From assembly GCF_900128505.1 (NCBI RefSeq), contig NZ_LT669940.1:1088883-1152882 (forward strand): a stretch of DNA of 64,000 nt. The letters run 5' to 3'. Numbering within the stretch: position 1 is the first letter of the stretch; each line of letters opens with the position of its first letter. The position numbers and the translations under genes are program-made. Under the pieces are notes generated by a model that had not been told where the DNA came from, did not search any database, and saw nothing but the letters and a program-made list of their open reading frames with translations. This stretch comes from Parabacteroides timonensis (GTDB lineage: Bacteria; Bacteroidota; Bacteroidia; Bacteroidales; Tannerellaceae). Below, piece by piece: positions 34,973 to 43,553 of the stretch.

Positions 34973-35926
34973 ATGAGCAATTCAACAAATGAAAAGGTCC
35001 GTTGCCTGATTATAGGTTCCGGCCCTGCAGGATATACAGCAGCAATTTATGCTTCACGTGCAAATTTATCACCCGTATTGTATGAAGGAATTCAACCGGG
35101 CGGACAGCTTACGACAACAACGGAAGTAGAGAATTTTCCCGGTTATCCGGAAGGCATCACCGGTCCGGAACTGATGGAAGACCTGAAGCAGCAGGCATTG
35201 CGTTTTGGTGCGGATATCCGTTTTGGAATTGCTACGGAAACCGATCTTTCCGCAGCTCCTTACAAGGTGACGATCGACGGTGAAAAAGTAATTGAAACGG
35301 AAGCCCTGATCATTGCAACCGGTGCGACTGCCAAGTATTTGGGTATTCCCGACGAACAAAAATATGCCGGAATGGGCGTTTCTGCCTGTGCTACCTGTGA
35401 CGGTTTCTTCTATCGTAAGAAAGTCGTTGCTGTTGTAGGAGGTGGAGATACAGCTTGTGAGGAAGCTGTTTACCTGGCCGGATTGGCAAAGCAGGTGTAC
35501 CTGATCGTTCGTAAGTCTTATCTGCGTGCCTCCAAAGTGATGCAGGAGCGTGTATTCAATACGCCGAACATTATGGTATTGTTCGAACACAACACGATCG
35601 GCCTGTTTGGCGAAAATGGTGTGGAAGGTGCTCACCTGGTAAAACGGATGGGTGAATCGGATGAAGAAAAAGTCGATATTGCCATCGATGGTTTCTTCCT
35701 AGCTATCGGTCATAAACCGAACTCGGATATATTCAAACCGTGGATCGAAACCGATGAGGTAGGATATATCAAGACAATCCCCGGAACGCCGCGTACCAAA
35801 GTGGCAGGTGTCTTCGCTGCCGGCGATGTGGCCGATCCTCATTACCGCCAGGCTATTACAGCTGCCGGAACAGGTTGTCAGGCAGCTATCGAGGCTGAGC
35901 GGTATTTGTCGGAAATTGGAAAATAA
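34973..35926 (+). CDS. trxB: Thioredoxin-disulfide reductase
   Basis: A 317-residue FAD/NADPH enzyme. It shows the FAD motif IIGSGPAGYTAAIYASRA, the redox motif ACATCDG (Cys139, Cys142), the NADPH motif VVGGGDTACEEA and the C-terminal FAD-binding segment GVFAAGDVADPHYRQAITAAGTG. It reduces thioredoxin and probably serves the TrxA at 43554 in this window. It sits 54 bases after the LolA-like gene. The ATG at 34973 follows an AT-rich direct repeat of the type TTATCAA. Confidence 0.95.
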   Translation: MSNSTNEKVRCLIIGSGPAGYTAAIYASRANLSPVLYEGIQPGGQLTTTTEVENFPGYPEGITGPELMEDLKQQALRFGADIRFGIATETDLSAAPYKVTIDGEKVIETEALIIATGATAKYLGIPDEQKYAGMGVSACATCDGFFYRKKVVAVVGGGDTACEEAVYLAGLAKQVYLIVRKSYLRASKVMQERVFNTPNIMVLFEHNTIGLFGENGVEGAHLVKRMGESDEEKVDIAIDGFFLAIGHKPNSDIFKPWIETDEVGYIKTIPGTPRTKVAGVFAAGDVADPHYRQAITAAGTGCQAAIEAERYLSEIGK

Positions 35927-35945
35927 CGAAAAAGTACTACCTTTG
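35916..35945 (+). promoter_or_regulatory. Candidate promoter of the GHL10 gene
   Basis: TTGG (35916-35919), 18 bases, then TACCTTTG (35938-35945), an exact TAnnTTTG. Transcription would begin about 18 bases before the ATG at 35969. Confidence 0.5.
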
Positions 35946-35968
35946 CCCCGCTGAATAAATAAGTGGAA

Positions 35969-37447
35969 ATGAGAAAGTATTGCCTGTTATTCCTGGTCCT
36001 TTTATTGCTTCATCCGGTTGGAGCAGTTGAATCTCCGAAGCACGAGATACGTGCTGTCTGGCTAACCACCGTCTATGGACTGGACTGGCCTAAAAAGCCG
36101 GCTACAACGGAAGCGGGAAGAAAGGCTCAGCAACAGGATTTATGCAATATACTCGACCGGTTGGCTGATGCGAATTTCAACACCGTATTTCTGCAAGTTC
36201 GTTTGCGGGGGGATGTTATTTATCGTTCGGCAATAGAACCGGCATCCAAAACTTTCTCAGGTAAATATGGAACAATGCCCGGATATGATCCGTTGGCTTT
36301 TGCGATAGAAGAATGTCACAAACGGGGAATGGAATGCCATGCCTGGTTTGTGACATTTCCTGTTGGTACGGAGAAGGCAGTAAAAGAACAAGGTAAATTA
36401 TCTGTTGTAAAACGCCATCCGAAACTATGTAAACGCCATAACGGGGAATGGTATCTGGATCCGGGGGTGCCGGAAACAGCCGATTATATTTTATCCCTGG
36501 TAAAGGAAGTGGTGAACGGATATGATATCGACGGGATTCAGTTTGACTATATCCGTTATCCGGAGCAGGCCAAGAGTTTTCCGGATAAAGCCGTTCATAA
36601 TAAATACGGTAAATCGCAGAAACTGTCTGACTGGCGGCGCGAGAATATCAACAAGATGGTCTACCGGATTTATGACTGGGTAAAACAGGTTAAACCCTGG
36701 GTGCAGGTCAGCAGTTCGCCGTTGGGTAAGTATAACCGGATCGAACGTGTTCCCAATGCCGGTTGGACAGCTTATGAAAGTGTCTTTCAGGACCCAAAGA
36801 TGTGGATGCAGAAAGGAAAGCAGGATATGATCGTTCCGATGATGTATTATCTGCATGAAAACTTCTTCCCGTTTGTAGACAACTGGGTGGAGAATTGTAA
36901 CGGACGTTTGGTCGTGCCAGGATTGGGAGCTTACCGCATGGAGAAGAATGAAGCGGACTGGACAGTAAACGATATTACCGACCAGATTGATTACAGCCGT
37001 TATTATGGAGGTGCAGGCTGTACCTTTTTCCGTTGCGAGAATGTGTTGGATAATTCGAAAGGACTTTATAATGAGTTGAAAGATAATTATTATAAATACC
37101 CGGCCCAGTTATTGCCTCTCACCTGGTTGAGCGATAGGGTGCCCGCTGCTCCGGCAGAGATTCATGTGGAGAAGGAGGGGAGCGACCTGAAACTGTCCTG
37201 GCAGAAACCGCCGGTGGAGAAGGAAGATCTAACTTATACGGTTTATTATTCATTGACGGACTCTATCGATACGGCATCGGCTAAATCTATTCTGGCTACC
37301 GGAGTGCGGGATACGGTACTTTATCTTCCGGTTGCCCCGAATGCGGAGAGAGGATATAGCTTCAGCGTTTCGGCTTCTACCCGTTACCATATCGAGAGTG
37401 CTGTGTCTCCTGATACTTATTATTATCTTTCCGAATTTCCTAAATAA
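35969..37447 (+). CDS. Secreted family-10 glycosylhydrolase-like protein (GHL10/DUF187, YngK-like)
   Basis: About 492 residues from ATG 35969; a GTG at 35963 is less likely. A signal peptide (LFLVLLLLHPVGAVES) is followed by the GHL10 barrel: EIRAVWLTTVYGLDWP, then ADANFNTVFLQVRLRGDVIY, DPLAFAIEECHKRGMECHAWF, YDIDGIQFDYIRYPE and QDMIVPMMYYLH. A fibronectin type III-like end follows (PAAPAEIHVEKEGSDLKLSWQKPPVEKEDLTYTVYYSL). The family is thought to act on peptidoglycan or cell-envelope glycans, with no enzyme assay well known to me. It stands alone between trxB and the Cys-rich gene. Confidence 0.85.
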   Translation: MRKYCLLFLVLLLLHPVGAVESPKHEIRAVWLTTVYGLDWPKKPATTEAGRKAQQQDLCNILDRLADANFNTVFLQVRLRGDVIYRSAIEPASKTFSGKYGTMPGYDPLAFAIEECHKRGMECHAWFVTFPVGTEKAVKEQGKLSVVKRHPKLCKRHNGEWYLDPGVPETADYILSLVKEVVNGYDIDGIQFDYIRYPEQAKSFPDKAVHNKYGKSQKLSDWRRENINKMVYRIYDWVKQVKPWVQVSSSPLGKYNRIERVPNAGWTAYESVFQDPKMWMQKGKQDMIVPMMYYLHENFFPFVDNWVENCNGRLVVPGLGAYRMEKNEADWTVNDITDQIDYSRYYGGAGCTFFRCENVLDNSKGLYNELKDNYYKYPAQLLPLTWLSDRVPAAPAEIHVEKEGSDLKLSWQKPPVEKEDLTYTVYYSLTDSIDTASAKSILATGVRDTVLYLPVAPNAERGYSFSVSASTRYHIESAVSPDTYYYLSEFPK

Positions 37448-37480
37448 TATTAACGGTTAGGAGCGGATAGACGAAAGCAT

Positions 37481-37488
37481 TATCTTTG
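37481..37488 (+). promoter_or_regulatory. Candidate -7 element very close to the HYC_CC_PP-like gene
   Basis: TATCTTTG (37481-37488) matches TAnnTTTG. Only six bases separate it from the likely ATG at 37495, so the transcript would be leaderless or nearly so. Confidence 0.45.
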
Positions 37489-37494
37489 TGTCGG

Positions 37495-37932
37495 ATGAAA
37501 AATGCTGTAACATATCTGTTTATTGTTTTCTTGGCGACTCTTATTTTTTACGGAGGTGCCGGGGTAAATCTTATTACCTATTGCTGCGGTGATTGCCGCA
37601 CGGAAGGGGTTGCAGTATTGTTGAAAGATAATTGTTGCGAAGTGCACGAGCATAGCTGTTGCAGTACCACCGATGAATCTTCGGTTTGCCACTCCGGCTG
37701 CTGCGAAGATGAATGCTGTGACCTGGAACGGATCAGTTTCGACTGGAGCAGTTCCAATAATCCGATAGTAGAATTACAACCGGCAGTGATCGACCTTTTG
37801 TCGTTTGCTTCTCCAATAGCTTCACTCGTTCCGACTCCTTCCATAAAAGAATATATTGCACAGGGTCAGGATGGACCGCCTGTGGTCTGCCCGCGTATTT
37901 ACCTGAATTTACTTACTACGCTTTTGATTTAG
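37495..37932 (+). CDS. Cys-rich HYC_CC_PP-type protein
   Basis: A 145-residue protein with an N-terminal signal or membrane segment (VTYLFIVFLATLIFYGGAGV). It then has Cys clusters (YCCGDC, CCEVHEHSCC, CHSGCCEDECC) and a conserved tail DGPPVVCPRIYLNLLTTLLI. This matches the pattern of the HYC_CC_PP family of small Bacteroidetes proteins found next to TonB-dependent receptors. The many Cys residues suggest metal binding. A TTG at 37486 is a possible but unlikely earlier start. It precedes a TonB receptor and a HMA-domain protein, which supports a role in metal handling. Which metal is not visible. Confidence 0.72.
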   Translation: MKNAVTYLFIVFLATLIFYGGAGVNLITYCCGDCRTEGVAVLLKDNCCEVHEHSCCSTTDESSVCHSGCCEDECCDLERISFDWSSSNNPIVELQPAVIDLLSFASPIASLVPTPSIKEYIAQGQDGPPVVCPRIYLNLLTTLLI

Positions 37933-37964
37933 ATCGTTATTAGGAAAATGTGAAACATTTTTCA

Positions 37965-38081
37965 ATTGTCAATTGGGCTTCGCGCTCGGCGATAGAAAAA
38001 GGTGAGTCTTTTTTATGAGCCTGCGGCACAAGGCAAAGCCTTGTTGAAGACAACGACACGAATAGGCTCAAATTTGACAAT
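37965..38081. repeat. Nested inverted repeats in the gap before the TonB-receptor gene
   Basis: Three helices are nested: ATTGTCAA (37965-37972) with TTGACAAT (38074-38081); TGAGCCT (38016-38022) with AGGCTCA (38064-38070); and a tight hairpin ACAAGGC-AAA-GCCTTGT (38028-38044). No known riboswitch motif was recognised. It may be an RNA leader, or a small repeat element. The rest of the 37933-38137 gap shows nothing else. Confidence 0.45.
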
Positions 38082-38137
38082 AATAAAAATATCTATTCCC
38101 TTACACCGGAATACTTACCGAATCAAAACGTAAAGCA

Positions 38138-40348
38138 ATGTTGAAACAATTCTATATTACTCTATTTATACTATTCTCTGCCATCGCTGCCCGGGCGGAA
38201 GAAGTGAAAGGGCATGTGTTTGATGATAATAACCAGCCGATAATCGGTGCCAACGTTTATTGGGAAGGAACCCAACAGGGAACCACCACTGATGTAGACG
38301 GTGCGTTTGAATTGGCAACAAGAAAAAGTACCAATAAACTGGTCGTTAGTTATATCGGCTATACAACTTTCACGATGCAGGTAACAGATCCGAAGGAACC
38401 GTTACGGATAACCTTGAAGGGGGAAGTAGCCTTGGAAGAGGTCGTGATCAGCGAACGTAAAATGGGAACGATCGCTTCCCGTACCAGTGTGTTGCAGACG
38501 CAGAAAATCACCTATGATGAAATATGCCGTGCCGCCTGTTGTAACCTGGCGGAAAGTTTCGAGACCAACCCGTCTGTCGATGTATCGTATGCCGATGCTG
38601 CGACCGGCGCCCGGCAGATCAAATTGTTGGGACTGGCCGGAACGTATGTGCAGATGTTGACGGAGAATTATCCGAACTTCCGTGGAGCCGCCTCCCTGTA
38701 CGGGTTGGATTATGTGCCGGGCGCCTGGATGGAAAGCATACAGGTTTCCAAAGGTACTTCATCGGTAAAGAACGGCTACGAAGCCCTTGCCGGACAGATC
38801 AATGTGGAATTTAAAAAGCCTCCTACGGCGGATATCTTTTCAGTGAATTTATTCGGAAGCGATGCCGGACGTTATGAAGGAAATGCAGACGCCTCCTGGC
38901 ATATTAACGATAAAGTATCGACCGGTTTGCTGGTTCATTATTCCAATGACAAAAAGCAACATGACGGCAACGACGACGGTTTCCTGGATACTCCGTTGAA
39001 AGAGCAGGTCAACCTGATGAACCGCTGGTATCATAAACTGGATAACTATGTGGCCCAGTACGGAGCTCGCTACCTGCACGAAAACCGCACCGGCGGACAG
39101 GCAACCAAGCATCATGATTTTGTCGATCCGTATCAGGTTCATCTGGAGACGAACCGGGCAGAACTCTTCACCAAGCAGGCCTATATCATCGATAAGGAAA
39201 AGGTGGAGAGTGTAGCCATGATCCTTTCCGGCTCTTATCATGAACAGAAATCCATGTACGACCGTACGCCTTATAATGTCTATCAGAATAATGTGTATGC
39301 CAGTTTGTTGTATGAGAAAGAGTTTTCTCCGGCACATAGCCTGAGCACCGGCCTGAGCATGAATTACGACGGTTTCGATGAAAATCTGTTGCAAGATGGT
39401 ACGCGCAAGGTCTTCGACCGTACGGAAGTTGTCACCGGAGCTTATGCACAGTACACTTACAATCTGAACGATAAACTGATCCTTCTGGGAGGTATCCGTG
39501 CCGATTACAGTTCTTTGTATGATTTCTTTGTCACGCCCCGCGTACATATTAAATATAATCCGTTCGACTGGTTCCATATCCGTGCCTCGGCCGGTAAAGG
39601 GTTTCGTACGGCCAATATTCTGGCAGAGAATAATTTCCTCTTGTCGAGTAGCCGTAAGATGAATATTGCCGACAACCTGGATCAGGAAGAGGCCTGGAAT
39701 ACCGGCTTGAACCTGTCTTTTTATATCCCCTTGTTCGGAAAAGAATTATCTTTGAACGGGGAATGGTATTATACCGATTTCCGGAAACAGGTGGTAGTCG
39801 ATATGGATAGCGATCCGCACGCCGTCAGCTTTTATAACCTCGACGGAAAATCCTATTCCAACAGTTTCCAGGTGGAAGCGACTTATCCTTTCTTCCGGGG
39901 ATTTACCTTGACTGCGGCTTATCGTTACACGGATGCCAAGACGGATTACCGGAACGCAGAAGGGCTGACGCAACGGCTCAAGAAACCACTGGTCAGCGAT
40001 TATAAAGGACTGGTGACGGCTTCTTATCAGACCCCGTTGAAGAAATGGCAGTTTGACCTGACCGGACAGTTTAACGGGGGAGGACGTATGCCGACTCCGG
40101 ATGCAGCCAATCCGTTGTGGGAACCGAACTTTAATGCATATACCGTTGTCAATGCACAGATCACCCGGTATTTCCGTCGTTGGTCTGTCTATATCGGGGC
40201 GGAAAACCTGTTTGACTACAAGCAATCTCATCCGATCATCGATGCGGAGAACCCGCGCGGAGATAATTTCGACGGTTCGATGGTGTGGGGCCCCGTTCAC
40301 GGGCGAAAGATATATGCCGGCTTACGTTTCAACATCAGCCGCGATTAA
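38138..40348 (+). CDS. TonB-dependent outer-membrane receptor (putative metal receptor)
   Basis: A 736-residue receptor with a signal peptide (ITLFILFSAIAARA), a carboxypeptidase-like domain (VKGHVFDDNNQPIIGANVYWEGTQQGTTTDVDG), a plug that includes CRAACCNLAESFETNPSVDVSYAD and LAGTYVQMLTENYPN, and a barrel ending VHGRKIYAGLRFNI. It lacks the STN domain and does not have a SusD partner, so it is not a glycan transporter. Cys residues in the plug and the neighbouring HMA and HYC_CC_PP proteins suggest that it imports or senses a metal or metal chelate; this is inference. It is followed after 40 bases by the HMA gene. Confidence 0.87.
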   Translation: MLKQFYITLFILFSAIAARAEEVKGHVFDDNNQPIIGANVYWEGTQQGTTTDVDGAFELATRKSTNKLVVSYIGYTTFTMQVTDPKEPLRITLKGEVALEEVVISERKMGTIASRTSVLQTQKITYDEICRAACCNLAESFETNPSVDVSYADAATGARQIKLLGLAGTYVQMLTENYPNFRGAASLYGLDYVPGAWMESIQVSKGTSSVKNGYEALAGQINVEFKKPPTADIFSVNLFGSDAGRYEGNADASWHINDKVSTGLLVHYSNDKKQHDGNDDGFLDTPLKEQVNLMNRWYHKLDNYVAQYGARYLHENRTGGQATKHHDFVDPYQVHLETNRAELFTKQAYIIDKEKVESVAMILSGSYHEQKSMYDRTPYNVYQNNVYASLLYEKEFSPAHSLSTGLSMNYDGFDENLLQDGTRKVFDRTEVVTGAYAQYTYNLNDKLILLGGIRADYSSLYDFFVTPRVHIKYNPFDWFHIRASAGKGFRTANILAENNFLLSSSRKMNIADNLDQEEAWNTGLNLSFYIPLFGKELSLNGEWYYTDFRKQVVVDMDSDPHAVSFYNLDGKSYSNSFQVEATYPFFRGFTLTAAYRYTDAKTDYRNAEGLTQRLKKPLVSDYKGLVTASYQTPLKKWQFDLTGQFNGGGRMPTPDAANPLWEPNFNAYTVVNAQITRYFRRWSVYIGAENLFDYKQSHPIIDAENPRGDNFDGSMVWGPVHGRKIYAGLRFNISRD

Positions 40349-40388
40349 ATAACAAGATAAATTACTTACCCATTAATACAAATACATT

Positions 40389-40721
40389 ATGAAACAGTTA
40401 GTAGTAGCATTGATTTGTGCCGTATTTACTTTTTCTACGGCTTATGCACAGGATGCAAAAAAGAAAAAAGACACAGTGACTTTCTTTGTTGAAGAGATGG
40501 AGTGTGCCAATTGCCAGAAGAAGGTAGAAAAGAATATAGCTTTCGAGAAAGGAGTGACAGATTTGAAGTGCGATTTGAAAACCCGCACGGTGAACGTTAC
40601 CTATAAGACAGATAAGACTTCCAAGACAAAATTGGCTTCAGCCTTTAAAAAGATTGGAATGGAAGCTGTGCCTGTCGATGACGGTGCCGGCTGTCCGGTT
40701 AACCCTGCGAAAAAAAATTAA
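40389..40721 (+). CDS. Secreted heavy-metal-associated (HMA) domain protein
   Basis: A 110-residue protein with a signal peptide (VALICAVFTFSTAYAQ) and one HMA ferredoxin-like domain carrying the metal motif MECANC (Cys39 and Cys42 in the C-x-x-C). Typical partners bind copper, mercury or similar soft metals. Being exported, it acts in the periplasm, or as a shuttle to the TonB receptor at 38138, with which it is probably co-transcribed. The C-terminus contains one more Cys (DDGAGCPVNP). Confidence 0.87.
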   Translation: MKQLVVALICAVFTFSTAYAQDAKKKKDTVTFFVEEMECANCQKKVEKNIAFEKGVTDLKCDLKTRTVNVTYKTDKTSKTKLASAFKKIGMEAVPVDDGAGCPVNPAKKN

Positions 40722-40762
40722 GCAGTCTATCTCCGTTAACATGGAAATTCGTTAGAACATCT

Positions 40763-40810
40763 TATCTTTGCAAAAGCATACCTGTATGGGGCGGATCTAT
40801 GTGTCCGCCT
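40763..40810 (+). promoter_or_regulatory. Candidate promoter and leader hairpin before the sigma gene at 40877
   Basis: TATCTTTG (40763-40770) is an exact TAnnTTTG. A hairpin (GGGCGGA at 40789-40795 with TCCGCCT at 40804-40810) follows 19 bases later, with CTTTTATG after it. It could be a leader attenuator or the end of the HMA transcript. Confidence 0.45.
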
Positions 40811-40876
40811 CTTTTATGAAAAAAAAGTTCATAAAACATGCAGCGTTTTGTACGAGAATAACATCATTATAGTTGA

Positions 40877-41404
40877 ATGGACGAGTCACAACTGATAAGG
40901 GGTTGTAGGAAGGGGGACAGGCTGGCTCAGAAAGAGCTTTACGAAACGTATTCCCGCAAAATGATGGGAGTTTGTCTGCGTTATGTGAACGACAGGGAGA
41001 CTGCCCGCGATTTGTTGCAGGATGGTTTTGTAAAAGTTTTTACCAGTATGGACTCTTATTCGGGAGCTGGTTCATTCGAGGGATGGATGCGAAAGATCTT
41101 TGTAAATTGTGCATTGGAGTATTTGCGTAAGTCAGATGTATTGCGCGAGTCGACCGATCTGGATAACACGGCGGAATTGATCCAGCCGGACAGTTCGGTT
41201 ATATCGAGTATGTCGGCAGCGGAGCTGATGACGTTGGTACATGAGTTGCCAACCGGTTTCCGTACGGTATTCAACCTGTTCGCAATTGAAGGGTATTCTC
41301 ATAAAGAGATCAGTGAGATGTTGAATATTACGGAAAGTACGTCACGTTCACAGTTCACTCGCGCCAAACAGATGTTACAGAAGAGGATTAACGCTTTGTA
41401 TTGA
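40877..41404 (+). CDS. ECF-type RNA polymerase sigma-70 factor
   Basis: A 175-residue ECF sigma with region 2 (AQKELYETYSRKMMGVCLRYVNDRETARDLLQDGFVKVFTSMDSY) and region 4 (LVHELPTGFRTVFNLFAIEGYSHKEISEMLNITESTSRSQFTRAKQMLQKRI). It differs from the PUL-type sigmas at 10506 and 21920. No FecR gene is nearby; the next gene (41414) has a cytoplasmic helical part, a membrane helix and a barrel, and may be its membrane-bound regulator. The gap to that gene is only 9 bases. Confidence 0.92.
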   Translation: MDESQLIRGCRKGDRLAQKELYETYSRKMMGVCLRYVNDRETARDLLQDGFVKVFTSMDSYSGAGSFEGWMRKIFVNCALEYLRKSDVLRESTDLDNTAELIQPDSSVISSMSAAELMTLVHELPTGFRTVFNLFAIEGYSHKEISEMLNITESTSRSQFTRAKQMLQKRINALY

Positions 41405-41413
41405 AAGGAAAGA

Positions 41414-42670
41414 ATGAAAAAGGAAAGAGATACATTTGATGATATGTTCCGCTCGAAGTTGCAGGATTTCGAAGTGGATACGATGCCGGGAGACTGGGAG
41501 GCTATTGCCGATCGTTTACCGGTAAAAGCACCGGTACCTTTCCGTCGAACGCTACGTTACTGGGCTGCTGCGGCGGTCATTTCATTACTGATGATAACGG
41601 GAAGCGTTTATATGTTTAAGTCGGAGAAAGAGGTTGCTCCGATCGCAGAGAAGATCGAAAAGGAAACAAAAAAGGTGGAGACAGAGTTGGCTAAAGAAGT
41701 CGAAGCTCCGGTTACTCCGATAGAAGAAAAGATAACCGTATCTTCTGTGGCCGCAGTGCAACAGCCGGCTGTGGTACGGTCGACATACAAAGCAGCCGTA
41801 AAGGTTGCTGATACTGAACCTGCCGTTATTTCTTCAGATGATGATTTGGAGGAGCAAGCAGAAGTAATAACTCATCCGGATGAAGACTCTGTTGTAGTTG
41901 ATAGAGAAGAGGTTGTGCAGGATCATCCGGAAGTGGGTTCTATTGATACCCGGTCGTTGATAGCTGATGCTGCTCCGGTTGGAAAAGTGGAAAAGGAGGC
42001 AGCTCCGCGTAAGTGGGGATTCGGTATGGGAGGCGGTAGTGTTACAACCGGAACAAATAATTCGTTGAACACCTATGCCTTGAAGAATACAATGTTGACG
42101 GATCAGGAACTATTATTTTTGAATTCTGCTAATTTCGAGAATAATACTTATCCGAAGACGAACATACATCATAAGACTCCCGTATCCGTAGGTTTTTCGG
42201 TGAGTCGTTATTTGAATAACCGGTTTGCATTGTCGACGGGATTGAATTATACGTTTCTGTCTTCTACCTGGGATGTGGATGCTCCGGTCTATTATAATAA
42301 GACAGCACAAAAGCTCCATTTTATCGGTATTCCGGTTTCTCTGTCCTATAAAATTGCAGAATGGAACCGTTTCCAGGTATATGCAGCGGCAGGTGTTATG
42401 ACGGAAGTCAATGTATCAGGAAAGCTGATAACGGAAAAATATTCAGGTAAAGAGTTATACGAAAAAGAGAATGAGCATATTCGTATGAAGGAATGGTTAT
42501 GGTCTGTCAATGCCCGTGCAGGTGTGAGCTACCCGTTACTTCGTTTTGTAAGCCTTTATGCTGAGGCAGGAGTAGACTACTATTTCGATAACGGTAGTAC
42601 AATCGAAACCGTACGTTCCGAAAAACCATTTAATGTAAGTCTTCAGGCCGGATTCCGTCTGGGTTTCTAA
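41414..42670 (+). CDS. Anti-sigma-like segment joined to an outer-membrane-type beta-barrel
   Basis: A 418-residue protein. It starts with a soluble helical part (KERDTFDDMFRSKLQDFEVDTMPGDWEAIADRLPVK) and one membrane helix (about residues 49-68, AAAAVISLLMITGSVYMF). A long acidic, Val/Glu-rich linker (about 70-190) follows, then a beta-barrel-type domain from about 195 to the end (KWGFGMGGGSVTTGTN, then HHKTPVSVGFSVSRYLNNRFALSTGLNYTFLSS, and RFVSLYAEAGVDYYFDNG, ending FNVSLQAGFRLGF). The layout would span both membranes. Such joined proteins after an ECF sigma are known in Bacteroidetes. A role as anti-sigma factor is inferred from position. Confidence 0.78.
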   Translation: MKKERDTFDDMFRSKLQDFEVDTMPGDWEAIADRLPVKAPVPFRRTLRYWAAAAVISLLMITGSVYMFKSEKEVAPIAEKIEKETKKVETELAKEVEAPVTPIEEKITVSSVAAVQQPAVVRSTYKAAVKVADTEPAVISSDDDLEEQAEVITHPDEDSVVVDREEVVQDHPEVGSIDTRSLIADAAPVGKVEKEAAPRKWGFGMGGGSVTTGTNNSLNTYALKNTMLTDQELLFLNSANFENNTYPKTNIHHKTPVSVGFSVSRYLNNRFALSTGLNYTFLSSTWDVDAPVYYNKTAQKLHFIGIPVSLSYKIAEWNRFQVYAAAGVMTEVNVSGKLITEKYSGKELYEKENEHIRMKEWLWSVNARAGVSYPLLRFVSLYAEAGVDYYFDNGSTIETVRSEKPFNVSLQAGFRLGF

Positions 42671-42712
42671 ATAGAACAAATACTAATAACATAAAATAAA
42701 AAGAACAGAAAA

Positions 42713-43498
42713 ATGAAGAAACTTAAGTTTTTAAGTGCAGTAGCTTTGGCTACGGTTTTGTTGACCTCTTGCTTGGATGGAGGAAATAATGAACAATCAG
42801 GTTATACTTATGGTGTAATAGATTTTTCTATGGATGCTATGGGAAATGTTGCTTATACAGCTGATAATGTTCCGGTGTATGCTTCAACGTTTAGTAACTT
42901 AACAACTGATGAATGCGTCTATTTTACATATACTATTAATTACGATGATCCTGCTAATAATGCAGGAAAGAAGTATTTAACAGCTACTGTCCCTCAATAT
43001 GCTAGGTTGGATAATAACGGTAGGGTAGAACCTGTTGATACAGCCAAGACATCCCCGACAGCAATCAAAAAAGGTGAGTTAACAACTGTTGATGCAGGGA
43101 TCGTTGCAGGGGGAGCATATAGTGCTACTATAAAAGATTATTTATTCCTGGGTTCTAGTCATGAGAAATCGGCTAACGATCAGACAAACGAGTATTTTCT
43201 GCAGATTGATCCTTCTCAGGAACCACAAGTTGTAGACGGTAAAAATGTTTATGATTTCTTTTTGCGTGTAGTTAAAAAGACAGATGGTAAAAATACAATT
43301 GGGACTTCTGTATTTAACTATGCAATTCGTGCTGGTAATTATATCTCTTCATTAGAAGCTAAGGAAAAATCAAAAGGAAGTGACACTTTTAATTTTAGAA
43401 TTAACTATATCAAAGAATTTAATAAAGACACAACAGAAGCTACATGGGCTAAGTCGAAAGTTCTTTCATATATGATCAATAAAGAAACGGATAAATAA
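42713..43498 (+). CDS. NigD-like lipoprotein
   Basis: A 261-residue lipoprotein (signal ending LLTSC, about Cys20). It is acidic and beta-rich (GYTYGVIDFSMDAMGNVAYTADNVPVYASTF). The C-terminal part reads FNFRINYIKEFNKDTTEATWAKSKVLSYMI, very like INYVAKPNKDTTAVEWSTLELDYTL in the lipoprotein at 54642, so the two are paralogues of the NigD-like family. NigD is encoded with the Bacteroides nigericin-type immunity genes, but most members have no known function. It is 42 bases after the barrel protein and before a terminator, so it ends the sigma-led operon. Confidence 0.75.
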   Translation: MKKLKFLSAVALATVLLTSCLDGGNNEQSGYTYGVIDFSMDAMGNVAYTADNVPVYASTFSNLTTDECVYFTYTINYDDPANNAGKKYLTATVPQYARLDNNGRVEPVDTAKTSPTAIKKGELTTVDAGIVAGGAYSATIKDYLFLGSSHEKSANDQTNEYFLQIDPSQEPQVVDGKNVYDFFLRVVKKTDGKNTIGTSVFNYAIRAGNYISSLEAKEKSKGSDTFNFRINYIKEFNKDTTEATWAKSKVLSYMINKETDK

Positions 43499-43518
43499 GA
43501 ACTGATAATTTATAAAAA

Positions 43519-43544
43519 AGGAGCTTGTTTGGGCTCCTTTTTTT
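43519..43544. terminator. Bidirectional terminator between NigD-like and trxA
   Basis: AGGAGC (43519-43524) pairs with GCTCCT (43533-43538), with A residues before and a T-run after. It can end the plus-strand sigma operon and the minus-strand trxA. Confidence 0.8.
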
Positions 43545-43553
43545 ATGTGGTAA

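Noticed and set aside
37933..38137. Cobalamin riboswitch before the TonB receptor
   Set aside because: No B12-box (GCCACTG) was found, and the nested stems do not match the known fold.
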